Under the pieces are notes generated by a model, which ran no database searches, was not told the origin of the DNA, and saw only the letters and a list, made by a program, of their open reading frames with translations. This document shows positions 42,772 through 52,496 of a DNA stretch of 64,000 nt, one piece after another; within the stretch, counting starts at the first letter, position 1, and each line of letters starts with the position of its first letter. Source of the DNA: Loktanella sp. D2R18 (GTDB lineage Bacteria > Pseudomonadota > Alphaproteobacteria > Rhodobacterales > Rhodobacteraceae); contig NZ_QOCG01000032.1 of assembly GCF_003318235.1 (NCBI RefSeq), positions 159,815 to 223,814 of the forward strand, read 5' to 3'. A program made the position numbers and the translations under genes.

Positions 42772-43218
42772 ATGATCCCCGATATACGTAAGTTGACTGG
42801 TGCCGCATTCTTGGCGGTTGCTGCATGTGGTGCCGGCCCGGAAATTCAGCCGCCCGCACAAACCGGCGTGCAGCTTTCCATAACCGGTGCAGCCAATATG
42901 AATGGCGGTGCGCCTGCAAAGGTAAAGGTTTACTACCTGAGTGATGCTGCTGCATTCCGGGCGGCAGACTTTTTTGCCGTCTTCGATACGCCTGATGTGA
43001 CATTGGGTGCTGATCTTGTTGCTGTGAGTGAATTCCAGCTGGCACCGGGTCGCACGGTGACTGACACCAAAACATTTGCCACCCCCCCCGCGGCCGTGGG
43101 TGTTGTTGCAGCCTTCCGCGATATCGACGGCACATTTTTGGCAGTCAAGCCGCTGGTGCCTAATGCCCTGAACCCGACGCGGATCACCCTGTCTGGCAAC
43201 AGCGTCACGATCCGATGA
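42772..43218 (+). CDS. tssJ: T6SS outer-membrane lipoprotein TssJ
   Basis: A 148-aa lipoprotein. The signal MIPDIRKLTGAAFLAVAACG has a lipobox (VAAC). The body fits the TssJ transthyretin-like fold: VQLSITGAANMNGGAPAKVK, VYYLSDAAAFRAADFFAVFD and a beta-strand-rich end. It anchors TssM at the outer membrane. ATG 42772 with AAAGGA upstream is preferred; ATG 42757, overlapping the tagH stop, would add five residues. Confidence 0.88.
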   Translation: MIPDIRKLTGAAFLAVAACGAGPEIQPPAQTGVQLSITGAANMNGGAPAKVKVYYLSDAAAFRAADFFAVFDTPDVTLGADLVAVSEFQLAPGRTVTDTKTFATPPAAVGVVAAFRDIDGTFLAVKPLVPNALNPTRITLSGNSVTIR

Positions 43219-43246
43219 ACGCGATCAATAAAGGAGTGCTTTGACC

Positions 43247-44578
43247 GTGTCCTGGGAAAGCAAAGTCGTCTGGCAAGAGGGGCTGTTTCTACAGCCGCAT
43301 CATCTGCAGCAGCAGGATCGCTATCTGGAATCGCTGGTTGCAGGCGTTGCCGCAAATGTCGCGCCCTATGCTTGGGGTTTACGTGAATTGATGCTGGATG
43401 ACGCGCTTTTGAAGCTTGGCAAGATTGCGGTCAAATCCTGCGCCGGACTGACACCTGATGGGGCCGCATTTCGGATACCGCAGGTTGATGACCATCCGCC
43501 CGCTTTGGACGTGCCAGAGACCGTCAAAAATTGTGTTGTCTATCTGGCGATCCCCATCCGCCGGGATGGCACGGTCGAGGTTGACTTGTCCGGTGCTCCG
43601 CAATCTGCGTCACGCTATATGCCGGCGGAAGTCGAAATCATGGACAGTATGGGCCGCGGTGGGCGCACCGTGCAAATGGCTGTGGGCAAGTTGCGGTTAC
43701 GGTTTGCGCTGGATGTTGATGACCTTGACGATCAGGTTGTCATCCCAATCGCGCGTATCGTCGAGGTGCGGTCAGGTAAGGAAATCGTCCTTGATCATAG
43801 TTTTATCCCAAGCTGCACGGATGCCCGTGCGGCAAGCCCGCTGCACAGCTTCCTGCGCGAACTTGAAGGGTTGCTCAGCCACCGGGCCGAGGCGCTTGCG
43901 GGCAGGCTCAGCCAGAATGGTGCAAAGGGCGTTGCTGAAATATCGGATTTTTTGCTGCTGATTGCGGTGAACAAGGCACTGCCTCAGGTGCGCCACCTTC
44001 TGGCGATTGAAAATGCGCACCCGGCTGTGATCTTTCAATTTCTAGTTGGGTTGGCTGGTGAGCTGTCCACCTTTATGACGTCTGAAAAGCTGTCATCTGA
44101 ATTCCCGATTTATTGCCATGATGATTTGACGCGTATCTTTCAACCGGTGTTTCGTGAACTGCGCCAGCACCTAAGTGCGGTTTTGGAGCAAAACGCCGTC
44201 TCGATCCCGATTGCGCCGCGCAAATACGGGATTTCTGTCGCGATGATCGAAGACAAATCATTGCTGACGTCAGCCAATTTTGTGTTGGCCGCCAAGGCAA
44301 GCGTTCCGCCCGAAAGCGTGCGCCGCCATTTCCCAGCCCAAGCAAAATTGGGTCCGGTGGAAGAAATCCGGCAACTTGTCAATTCTGCCTTGCCAGGTGT
44401 GGAGCTTCGACCCTTACCCGTTGCGCCCCGTCAGATCCCTTATCATGCGGGTGTCGTCTATTTCGAATTGGACAGCAAAAGCCCCTATTGGTCGCAGATG
44501 AAGACCTCTGGCGGGCTAGCCGTGCATGTCGCTGGCGACTTCCCCGATCTTGAAATGGAGCTGTGGGCGATCCGCTAA
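43247..44578 (+). CDS. tssK: T6SS baseplate protein TssK
   Basis: A 443-aa VasE/ImpJ protein. The start SWESKVVWQEGLFLQPHHLQ followed by QQDRYLESLV is the family hallmark. It also has VYLAIPIRRDGTVEVDLSG and the C-terminal YHAGVVYFELDSKSPYWSQM. TssK links the baseplate wedge to the TssL/TssM membrane complex. The GTG at 43247 was chosen because family members begin M-S-W and AAGGAG lies 10 bases before; a TTG at 43241 is too close to the RBS. Confidence 0.94.
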   Translation: MSWESKVVWQEGLFLQPHHLQQQDRYLESLVAGVAANVAPYAWGLRELMLDDALLKLGKIAVKSCAGLTPDGAAFRIPQVDDHPPALDVPETVKNCVVYLAIPIRRDGTVEVDLSGAPQSASRYMPAEVEIMDSMGRGGRTVQMAVGKLRLRFALDVDDLDDQVVIPIARIVEVRSGKEIVLDHSFIPSCTDARAASPLHSFLRELEGLLSHRAEALAGRLSQNGAKGVAEISDFLLLIAVNKALPQVRHLLAIENAHPAVIFQFLVGLAGELSTFMTSEKLSSEFPIYCHDDLTRIFQPVFRELRQHLSAVLEQNAVSIPIAPRKYGISVAMIEDKSLLTSANFVLAAKASVPPESVRRHFPAQAKLGPVEEIRQLVNSALPGVELRPLPVAPRQIPYHAGVVYFELDSKSPYWSQMKTSGGLAVHVAGDFPDLEMELWAIR

Positions 44579-44604
44579 AGCGGACCTCAGGAAAGAGCTA
44601 GATT

Positions 44605-45969
44605 ATGACCCATGATGACCCATTTGCAGAACCGACTGACACCGACAAAACGGTGATCCTGCCCAACCCGGGGGGCCGTCGTCCTGTGACGCCAACACCA
44701 CCTCGGGTGGCGCAACCCACGGGTCGGCCGCCCGCGTCTTCGACCACTGCGCCAGCCGGTCCGCAGGTGGCGATTGGGTCGGCCGCAACGGGGATGAATG
44801 TTCTGAATGCTGCGGCTTCGTCTTTGTTTATGCTAGTAGGGCGGATGCGCAACCGCGCACAGCATGACAACCCGGCCCAGTTACGTGACAGTGTCGTCGC
44901 TGAAGTGCGCGCCTTTGAAAACAACGCCCTTCAGGGCGGTGCCCCCGCCCAATCTGTTAAGATTGCTCGCTATGCGATTTGTGCGACGATTGACGATGTG
45001 ATCCTGAACACCCCGTGGGGCGGACAAAGTAACTGGGCCCAACAAAGCCTTGTGGGTACGTTTCATAAAGAAACCCACGGTGGTGATCGGTTCTTCGATC
45101 TGCTCGAACATCTGGAAAAGGAACCGGGCACGAACCGCGATCTGCTTGAATTTATGTACATGTGTCTCAGCCTTGGGTTTGAAGGCCGTTTGCGGGTCGA
45201 AAACCGTGGCGCGGAAAAACATACGTCAATCCGCAACAATCTAGCGCGCCTGATCCGGACGCATCGCGGCCCGTTGGAACGCGACTTTTCACTGCGTTGG
45301 AAAGGGGTGACCCTTGCGCATCGGCCATTGTCAGCATGGATGCCTGTCTGGCTGACCGGCGGGTTCACCATCGGGGCCACCTGTCTGGCATTCTTTGGAT
45401 TTTCCTTTGCGCTGAGCGTTGATACCGAACGTCTGCGGGGCCAGTTGGCTGGTTTGAATGTCAACGGTGTCGTCACCTTGGCCCGGTCCGCACCACCGCC
45501 GCCGCCGCCGCCACCCACGGTGCAAGAGGTGGAAGAGATCACCGAGGTTGAAACTTTTCTTGAAACCGAAGTTGCACGGGGTCTGGTCACGGTCCTGAAT
45601 GAAGGCAACGTGCTAACGGTGCGGATTTTGGGGACCGGTATGTTCGGATCAGGTTCCGACGTCTTGGCCCCCGAGGCCGCCGCGCTGATTGACCGGATCG
45701 CAGCTGCCTTGAACGAAAAACCGGGCCGCATCCTTGTCGCGGGTCATTCGGACAATGTTCCTATCAATACGGCCCGCTTCCCATCCAATCTGTTTTTGTC
45801 GTTGGCGCGGGCTACATCGGTCATGGATCAAATGTCAGCCACCTTGACGGATCCGGACCGGATCAGTGCCGAGGGGCGCGCTGACGCCGAACCCATTGCC
45901 ACAAACGACACAGCCGAAGGGCGCGCTCAGAACCGCCGCATCGAAGTCATTCTAGTGAAAGCAGGCTAA
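44605..45969 (+). CDS. tssL: T6SS inner-membrane protein TssL with OmpA-like domain
   Basis: A 454-aa protein. The DotU/TssL cytoplasmic domain covers about 50-235 (YAICATIDDVILNTPWGGQS, NWAQQSLVGTFHKETHGGDR). One transmembrane helix lies at about 245-270 and an eight-Pro run follows it. The C-terminus is an OmpA-type peptidoglycan-binding domain (ILVAGHSDNVPINTARFPSN, LFLSLARATSVM, AQNRRIEVI). This extended form anchors the membrane complex to the wall directly. Confidence 0.94.
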   Translation: MTHDDPFAEPTDTDKTVILPNPGGRRPVTPTPPRVAQPTGRPPASSTTAPAGPQVAIGSAATGMNVLNAAASSLFMLVGRMRNRAQHDNPAQLRDSVVAEVRAFENNALQGGAPAQSVKIARYAICATIDDVILNTPWGGQSNWAQQSLVGTFHKETHGGDRFFDLLEHLEKEPGTNRDLLEFMYMCLSLGFEGRLRVENRGAEKHTSIRNNLARLIRTHRGPLERDFSLRWKGVTLAHRPLSAWMPVWLTGGFTIGATCLAFFGFSFALSVDTERLRGQLAGLNVNGVVTLARSAPPPPPPPPTVQEVEEITEVETFLETEVARGLVTVLNEGNVLTVRILGTGMFGSGSDVLAPEAAALIDRIAAALNEKPGRILVAGHSDNVPINTARFPSNLFLSLARATSVMDQMSATLTDPDRISAEGRADAEPIATNDTAEGRAQNRRIEVILVKAG

Positions 45970-45972
45970 CCC

Positions 45973-48900
45973 ATGTTTCTCCGTGTTATGCGATCTGTCT
46001 TCTTGAACCCCATCGGGGTCTTGATCCTGTCCAGCCTGCTTTTGGGGGCGGCCATATGGTATCTCGGGCCGTTGTTATCAATCGCCGATGTGCGCCCGTT
46101 CGACACCGTCACTGACCGGGTTATCGCGACGGCAGCCCTGACAGCCGGCACGATTATCGCGATCCTGATCATCCTGCTCGGCCGCCGCAGCCGCGATAGC
46201 GAAATTACCGAAGCCATCACCAGCAATGTGACGGAGACACCCGGCGATGACGTGGTCACCGCTGAGTTGAATGAAATGCGTGGCCGTATGAAAGAGGCAC
46301 TTGGGTTCCTGCGCAAATCCCGTGGCGGGATGCGGTTCGGGTCTCGGCGTCTTTATCAACTGCCGTGGTACATCATCATCGGCCCACCGGGTGCTGGCAA
46401 AACAACGGCCATCGTGAATTCGGGGCTAAAGTTCCCCTTGGCTGAACGGATGGGCGCTGGTGCAATTGGCGGCATCGGTGGCACCCGCAACTGTGATTGG
46501 TGGTTCACCGATGATGCGGTGCTGTTGGACACCGCCGGGCGCTACACCACGCAAGACAGCGACAAGGATGCCGACGCCAAGGCTTGGACCGGCTTTCTGG
46601 ATATGCTCAAGAAGCAACGCAAACGGCAACCGATCAATGGCGCGATGATCGCAATCAGCTTGTCCGATCTGTCATTGCAGGATGCAGCAGCGCGCGATGT
46701 ACACGCGCGGGACGTGCGCACCCGCTTGCATGAATTGCGCGAACGGCTGGGGGTGCGTTTTCCGGTCTATGTTCTGTTTACCAAAACTGACCTGATTGCC
46801 GGGTTTCAGGAATATTTTGACAACCTCGGCAGTGATGAACGCGAACAGGTCTGGGGCTTCACACTGCCTTTTACCAAAGGCAGCCAAGACGCGGCCCCAA
46901 TGACTGCTTTTGACGGAGAATATGAGGCACTTTTGTCCCAACTGGGGGACCATTCTCTGGAACGGATTCAAAGCGAAACGGACTATCAGCGGCGCAGTCT
47001 GATTGCGGGCTTCCCGGCACAGATGGCATCCCTGAAATCCGTCGCCAGCGATTTTCTGGGCGAGGTGTTTCAGGACAGCCGCTATGAAGAAAACCAACTG
47101 CTGCGGGGTGTCTATTTCACCTCTGGCACGCAAGAAGGAATGCCCATTGACCGGCTGATGATGGGAATGTCGCAGACCTTTGGGATCGGGCGTCAAGCCA
47201 TCGGTACGGGTGCTGGCCAAGGGCGCAGCTATTTCCTGACGCGTTTGCTGGACAATGTCATTTTCAAAGAAGCGGGCTTGGTCTCTGCCGATGACGCGGT
47301 TGAGCGGCGCTATCGTTGGACCGCGCGCGGTGCGATTGCGGCAAGTGTTGTGGCGCTTTGCGGTGTGATAGCTGTGTTGACCAACAGCTTTCGCGGGAAT
47401 GCCAACCTGATCGCGGATGCCGCAGGGCAGATCACGACCTTTCAGGAAATTGCAGCAAACATCCCCGGCAATCCGATTTCGGATCAGGATATTGCGTCGG
47501 TCGTTCCTGCGCTGAATATACTACGCGAACTGCCGGGCAACCCGGCGGCGACGGATCCCGAACCGCCAACATCGCTGACATATGGCTTGTATCAAGGTGA
47601 CGCCATCGGGTCGGAGACAGCACAAACCTATCGCGGTGCGTTGAACACATTGTTGTTGCCGCGTCTGCTGTTTCGGTTGGAAGAACAAATGCAGGCGAAC
47701 CTGAACAACACTGACCTGTTGTTTGAGACGCTGAAGATTTATCTCATGTTGGGGTTGCAAGGGCCGATGGATGCCGCACAGGTCAAGCAATTTCTGACAG
47801 TGGACTGGCAATTGGCGTTCCCCGGCCAGGAACAATTACAGGCCGACTTGGCGCGCCATCTGGACAAAATGATTAGCCAACCCATGCGCGACATCGCGTT
47901 GAACGGCCCATTGGTCGAACAGGTGCAGGGCATTCTGTCCGAAACGCCGCTGTCGGAACGTGTCTACCGCAGCATCGTTGCTTCGCCAGCGGCGGACAGG
48001 CTGGCCCCGTTCCGGATTACCGACATCGGCGGCCCAGCTGTGTCACGGGTGCTGTTGCGCCCCTCGGGAACACCACTCAGCGTCGGGGTCGATGGGGTCT
48101 ATACCCATGAGGGTTTTCACAACTATTTCCTTCCCGAGGTTCTGGTCGTCTCAGAACGCATTCAGCGCGAAAGCCAAATCCTGGGGCAAGCGGGTCCGTC
48201 AGACGCATCACCGCAGGCGCTCGCCCAAATCAGCCGCGATGTACTGGCCCTTTATGAAAACGATTATGTCAGCCAATATGACCAACTATTGGCCGACGTC
48301 GACATCATTCCGATGGAGAGCCTCGGACAGGCCACGGATGTGATTAACATTCTGTCGGGACCGACATCACCGCTGCGCAACATTCTCAACGCGGTATCCG
48401 CGGAAACCAAGCTAACCCAGCTGCCGGACGATCAGGCGCTTGCAGACACCGCCGCATCCGGTCTTGCTGGTTTTGCGCAGGACGAAATTCTGTCATCGCT
48501 GGATGCACAGGGCGAGGCATTGGCCCAAGTCTTGGGTTCGGTCGCGGCATCCAGCGGCCAAGGTGCGACGCGTGCTGAACCGGGCCAATTTGTTGAGGAT
48601 CGGTTCAGCGACCTACATGCATTGGCCGACGGTTTTGACGGTGGCCCATCGCAACTGGATCAGGTGCTTGTCACCATGACGGATGTGTATGACGAACTGA
48701 ACCGTCTGTCGTTGGGTCAAAATCTTGGCGCGGCGGGCTCTGTTCAGGGCACCAGTGCAGCAGCGCGGCTACAGGCCGAAATCGGACGATTGCCCAGCCC
48801 TATGCAACGATGGGCATCGCAAGTGGCTGATGCATCATCTGGGGCTGCGATTGGTGGGGCGCGGGCCGATTTGAACGCCAAGTGGCAATCGCAGGTCCTG

Positions 48901-49563
48901 CCATTTTGTCAGCGTGCCATTGATGGGCGGTATCCATTCAATCGGCAGGCGGCAGCTGACGTGGCTTTACAGGATTTCGGGAGGTTGTTTGGGCCCACAG
49001 GACTGATCGACGGATTTTTCAACGAGAACCTGATCTCATTCGTCGATACGACAACCAATCCATGGCGAAGTAAACGCATCAACGGGGTGGATATCGGGAT
49101 ATCCAACGCGGTGATTGCACAGTTCCAGAAGGCCTCAGAGATTCGTGACAGCTTCTTTCTGGCGCCGGGGCTGCCATCGGTGACATTTGATCTGACACCG
49201 GTTGCACTTGACCCAAATGCCGAGCAGGTGACCCTGGATATTGAAGGGCAACCAGTGATTTACGCACACGGCCCCCCTCAGGTCACAGCAATAAATTGGC
49301 CCGGTCAGGCCGGGGGACGGACGCGCGTTGCATTTTCACCAACACGTTCTGACGTCGAAAGCTCAATCAGCCGCGATGGCCCTTGGGCCTGGTTCCGGTT
49401 ACTGGACACAGCCGAAGTACGGCGAACCAATGTATCTGACCGCAACCGGGTGATCTTTAACGTTGGTGGGCGGATCGCGATTTTCCAGATGCGGGCAGGA
49501 TCCGCGCTGAACCCATTCACCATTCCAGCGCTGGACAGCTTTAGCTGCCCAAGTTCTCTGTGA
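45973..49563 (+). CDS. tssM: T6SS inner-membrane protein TssM (IcmF)
   Basis: A 1196-aa IcmF protein. Two N-terminal transmembrane helices (VFLNPIGVLILSSLLLGAA; ATAALTAGTIIAILIILLG) are followed by a cytoplasmic NTPase domain with Walker A GPPGAGKTT near residue 140 and VLLDTAGRY. A third helix lies near 455 (GAIAASVVALCGVIAVL), then the large periplasmic part that contacts TssJ. Length and order are normal. Its stop overlaps the tagF start. Confidence 0.95.
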   Translation: MFLRVMRSVFLNPIGVLILSSLLLGAAIWYLGPLLSIADVRPFDTVTDRVIATAALTAGTIIAILIILLGRRSRDSEITEAITSNVTETPGDDVVTAELNEMRGRMKEALGFLRKSRGGMRFGSRRLYQLPWYIIIGPPGAGKTTAIVNSGLKFPLAERMGAGAIGGIGGTRNCDWWFTDDAVLLDTAGRYTTQDSDKDADAKAWTGFLDMLKKQRKRQPINGAMIAISLSDLSLQDAAARDVHARDVRTRLHELRERLGVRFPVYVLFTKTDLIAGFQEYFDNLGSDEREQVWGFTLPFTKGSQDAAPMTAFDGEYEALLSQLGDHSLERIQSETDYQRRSLIAGFPAQMASLKSVASDFLGEVFQDSRYEENQLLRGVYFTSGTQEGMPIDRLMMGMSQTFGIGRQAIGTGAGQGRSYFLTRLLDNVIFKEAGLVSADDAVERRYRWTARGAIAASVVALCGVIAVLTNSFRGNANLIADAAGQITTFQEIAANIPGNPISDQDIASVVPALNILRELPGNPAATDPEPPTSLTYGLYQGDAIGSETAQTYRGALNTLLLPRLLFRLEEQMQANLNNTDLLFETLKIYLMLGLQGPMDAAQVKQFLTVDWQLAFPGQEQLQADLARHLDKMISQPMRDIALNGPLVEQVQGILSETPLSERVYRSIVASPAADRLAPFRITDIGGPAVSRVLLRPSGTPLSVGVDGVYTHEGFHNYFLPEVLVVSERIQRESQILGQAGPSDASPQALAQISRDVLALYENDYVSQYDQLLADVDIIPMESLGQATDVINILSGPTSPLRNILNAVSAETKLTQLPDDQALADTAASGLAGFAQDEILSSLDAQGEALAQVLGSVAASSGQGATRAEPGQFVEDRFSDLHALADGFDGGPSQLDQVLVTMTDVYDELNRLSLGQNLGAAGSVQGTSAAARLQAEIGRLPSPMQRWASQVADASSGAAIGGARADLNAKWQSQVLPFCQRAIDGRYPFNRQAAADVALQDFGRLFGPTGLIDGFFNENLISFVDTTTNPWRSKRINGVDIGISNAVIAQFQKASEIRDSFFLAPGLPSVTFDLTPVALDPNAEQVTLDIEGQPVIYAHGPPQVTAINWPGQAGGRTRVAFSPTRSDVESSISRDGPWAWFRLLDTAEVRRTNVSDRNRVIFNVGGRIAIFQMRAGSALNPFTIPALDSFSCPSSL

Positions 49564-50183
49564 TGTCTTGCCCGGCGACATATGGGTTCTATGGCAAGCT
49601 GCCTTGCGCGGGTGATTTCGTGCGGCGCGGGCTGTCACAGGGTTTTGTCGCGGCTTGGGATGGCTGGATGCAGAAAGTGCTGATGAACGGCAAGGATGCG
49701 TTGGGCGACCGTTGGAACGACTGCTACATGTCTGCGGCGCTCTGGCAGTTTGGGATCTCAGCCGGGATTTGTGGACAACATGCGGTTGCCGGTGTGATGA
49801 TGCCCAGCGTTGACCGGGTGGGGCGCCAATTTCCACTTTGCATCGGTCTGGAAATGAACGGGTCAGGCGGGGCCGCATTTGTCGCGCTGCAACCGATTTT
49901 TGTACATTTGGAAACGGCTGCATTGGACATGTTGAACGACAACGCGACCTTGGCAGAGCTTGAACAACGCCTGGCGCAGTTGCCTCTACCCGAAAAATGC
50001 GATTCGATCGGTAGCGACGTCCTCGACGCGGGGTCGATCTGGATGGCAAAATGGGATGACCGACAGCGCAGCGTGCACAGTGCAGACCTACCGCTAGGCG
50101 ACCAGCCCGTGGCAACTCTTTTTGACTGGTCCACCAAGGGGTTGGACGACAAGACAACACAGCAGCCAAGGCCATCATTATGA
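49563..50183 (+). CDS. tagF: T6SS post-translational regulator TagF (ImpM)
   Basis: A 206-aa protein with the TagF signature YGFYGKLPCAGDFVRRGLSQ, FVAAWDGWMQ and PSVDRVGRQFPLCI. TagF represses T6SS assembly post-translationally, in some species by sequestering Fha. It overlaps tssM (start ATG 49563; GTG 49560 also possible) and pppA (ATGA), consistent with a regulatory group of TagF and PppA. The C-terminus is short, with no fused phosphatase. Confidence 0.92.
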   Translation: MSCPATYGFYGKLPCAGDFVRRGLSQGFVAAWDGWMQKVLMNGKDALGDRWNDCYMSAALWQFGISAGICGQHAVAGVMMPSVDRVGRQFPLCIGLEMNGSGGAAFVALQPIFVHLETAALDMLNDNATLAELEQRLAQLPLPEKCDSIGSDVLDAGSIWMAKWDDRQRSVHSADLPLGDQPVATLFDWSTKGLDDKTTQQPRPSL

Positions 50184-50908
50184 CTCAGAATGCGACAACC
50201 GCTTTGCGGCGCTACAGCGCAAAAACCGATGTTGGTTGCGTGCGCGACATAAACGAAGATGCATTAGTAGCAGTCCCTGAACTGGGGTTGTGGGCGGTTG
50301 CCGATGGGATGGGTGGCCATGTCGGCGGTGATTTTGCAAGCAAGACGGTGGTAGACGCGCTGGAGGCCTTGCCCCATGATCTTACGCCGGTCGATATTAT
50401 GCATGCCGCCCGAGACACACTGCAAACGTCCCATGCGGCGATCCGACAAGAAGCCGCGCGCAAGGGAAACGTCACTATCGGCGCAACCGCCGTGCTGTTG
50501 GTGCTGTCAGAGGCGCATTTCATGTGCCTTTGGGCAGGTGATAGCCGGCTTTATCGGCTACGTGACCGGAAGCTGGTGATGGTCAGTCATGATCATTCAA
50601 TTGTGGGTGACATGGTCGAAGCCGGACAAATGACGTGGGCTGAAGCCGAACATCACCCGCACAGCAATCAGATAACGCGTGCCATAGGCGTTGGCGATGT
50701 TCTGGAGATCGACAAACGCCGTGGAGATGTGATGCCGGGGGACAGGTTCCTTTTGTGTTCTGACGGGCTGACCAAATACGCGGATGACACGATGCTACAG
50801 GATATGTTGTGTATGTCGCCAATTGAAACTGCTGCTGAACATCTGATGCAAATCGCCCTTGATGGCGGCGGGCGCGACAATGTTTCCGTTATCGTGATCG
50901 AGGTTTAA
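50180..50908 (+). CDS. pppA: T6SS PP2C-type phosphatase (PppA)
   Basis: A 242-aa PPM/PP2C phosphatase. Metal-binding motifs are VRDINEDA, VADGMGGHVGGD, LWAGDSRLYRLRDRK, LCSDGLTKY and GGRDNVSVIVIEV. In other T6SSs it removes the phosphate that PpkA puts on Fha, switching the machine off. It sits after tagF at the opposite end of the locus from the kinase. Confidence 0.93.
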   Translation: MTQNATTALRRYSAKTDVGCVRDINEDALVAVPELGLWAVADGMGGHVGGDFASKTVVDALEALPHDLTPVDIMHAARDTLQTSHAAIRQEAARKGNVTIGATAVLLVLSEAHFMCLWAGDSRLYRLRDRKLVMVSHDHSIVGDMVEAGQMTWAEAEHHPHSNQITRAIGVGDVLEIDKRRGDVMPGDRFLLCSDGLTKYADDTMLQDMLCMSPIETAAEHLMQIALDGGGRDNVSVIVIEV

Positions 50909-50916
50909 GTACTGCC

Positions 50917-51969
50917 ATGCCATGTTTTTGCACTGTTTCCGCAGCAGCACTTCCAAACACCATAAGGCCGGACATCATTCCGATCCTGCCAAGTATCCCG
51001 TTATCGCTCAAACTGGCAGCGGCGCTGCCAACGTTGGGGCCCGCAACACGGACGGACATGCAATTAGACGCGGCAATCAGCGATGTGGTGATGCCGAACG
51101 TGGAACTGTTCGGCGGCACAAAGGGGATGATGCAACTATCCTCGCAATTATCCATGATATCGGGATCGTTCACACTGACTGATTTGCCGCAGTTCGAGTT
51201 TGAGATGCAGCAAGCGGCGGAAAGCTTTAATCGCAATGTCTGGCCGCGCCTCGATTTCCTACCAAAGTTCAGCATGCGGCCGCTACTGAACTTTGCCTTG
51301 ATCGCGCGGCTGGTCATTGATTTACGCGCCCTTGAAATTGACCCGTTTGACGTCGATTTTTTTCCAGGGGGTGAACCGGTACATCCTGGCTACCATGATT
51401 TTCGGTTCAAGTTGAGTCCACCGAAGTTGCATCTGGCTCGATTGATGGCGGGGTTGCCGAACCTGCTGAACCTCAACCAAACATTCGAACTGCCACCCTT
51501 GGGCGATCCTGGCGCGCATAGCGCGATGTTGGCAACCTTAACGCCAATGGCGCACCTGACCTTGCCAAAACTGATCGTGCCGCTGCCGGTGATTGCCAAA
51601 ATGGCGATGGTGCTTGAATCGCTTGCGACCATACAAGAGGCATTTGGACCGGACGGCTTTTCCCCAATGGGGTTGGGCCGTATTCAACGAATGCTAAGGC
51701 TATGGGGGGGGGTTCCCGTTTCAATTCCAATGCCTGCGCTGGCACTGAAGGCAAAGTTGGATGTATTGCCCTCTCTGGAAGATGTGCAGTTGGGTCTGGA
51801 CATGGCGGGCGATGCGGGTTCAAGTGCGCTGGTTGGGGCGATGTCATTTTCGCCGCCAAAGCTGGCATTCCTACCGATGTTGAACCTGATCATGGCCTTG
51901 AATGCATCAATGGAAATGATGCTGGACATTCCCGCCTTCGACATGTGCGGATCGTGTAACTGCTGTTGA
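50917..51969 (+). CDS. T6SS-linked protein with Cys-rich ends, unknown
   Basis: A 350-aa protein with no recognised family. It starts MPCFCTVSAAAL and ends FDMCGSCNCC, with no Cys between these ends that I noticed. The body is rich in Leu, Pro and Met with repeated amphipathic LP-x-L segments (IIPILPSIPLSLKLAAALP, LTLPKLIVPLPVIAKMAMV). It has no signal peptide. It lies 8 bases after pppA as the last gene of the second T6SS block, so it is likely co-expressed. It may be a secreted cargo protein or a metal or disulfide protein; the sequence does not decide. An IS6 remnant follows its stop directly. Confidence 0.7.
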   Translation: MPCFCTVSAAALPNTIRPDIIPILPSIPLSLKLAAALPTLGPATRTDMQLDAAISDVVMPNVELFGGTKGMMQLSSQLSMISGSFTLTDLPQFEFEMQQAAESFNRNVWPRLDFLPKFSMRPLLNFALIARLVIDLRALEIDPFDVDFFPGGEPVHPGYHDFRFKLSPPKLHLARLMAGLPNLLNLNQTFELPPLGDPGAHSAMLATLTPMAHLTLPKLIVPLPVIAKMAMVLESLATIQEAFGPDGFSPMGLGRIQRMLRLWGGVPVSIPMPALALKAKLDVLPSLEDVQLGLDMAGDAGSSALVGAMSFSPPKLAFLPMLNLIMALNASMEMMLDIPAFDMCGSCNCC

Positions 51970-51977
51970 GACGGCAA

Positions 51978-52477
51978 AAACGGCTTCGATCAGCTGCCAT
52001 TGAAGCAATCTCATGCAAGCGATCGAAGAGTGGTGAGGGGCCGAAGCCAAACTGAAGGGTCTTGAGCGGCGTGATGAAGCGGTAGCGACCGCGTTCTTCG
52101 CTAATGCCATCAACAACAATGGCGGGCCGGACAAGGTTGTCATCGACAAAAGCGAATCAAACGCTGCGGGGCTGTTCAACATGAATTGCCTGCTGGTGAT
52201 AAATGGCTGGTGTTGGTTGATCGACATTCTGCAGGTGAAATATCTCAACAACAGTATAGAATAGGACCATCGTTTCATAAAGAGGATCACACGCCTCATT
52301 CAGGCCTTCAAATTGTTCAACTCAGCAGCCGCGACGTTGGTAGGCATTGAGATCGCGCACATGATCCGCAAAGGACAATTCGACCGATCAGGAGTGTCAG
52401 GCTTCGCCCAGTTCGCAGGATAACTGTGCCCAACCCAAGCGAACATCTCGCTTCAAGAAAAACTCTGCGACACAACC
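51978..52477 (+). pseudogene. IS6-family transposase remnant with right end
   Basis: From about 52077 the frame reads ATAFFANAINNNGGPDKVVI, then DKSESNAAGL and later QVKYLNNSIE, stop, DHRFIKRITRLIQAFKLFNS, IEIAHMIRKGQFDRS. This is the C-terminal half of an IS6-type DDE transposase with its second Asp and final Glu, but an amber codon replaces the Gln after the Glu and the N-terminal half is gone. CTCTGCGACACAACC (52463-52477) is a decayed right terminal repeat. It lies against the truncated anti-sigma start of the second sigma factor. Confidence 0.85.
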
Positions 52478-52496
52478 GTTTTTCATGCAACTTCAT
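52478..52496 (-). pseudogene. Truncated anti-sigma gene start
   Basis: Overlapping the end of the second sigma gene, a frame begins M-K-L-H-E-K-R, parallel to M-K-S-H-N-T-K of the intact anti-sigma at 18074 and in the same overlap with the ENEVA sigma C-terminus. After about 15 bases the sequence enters the IS6 end. The anti-sigma gene has therefore been lost. Confidence 0.6.
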
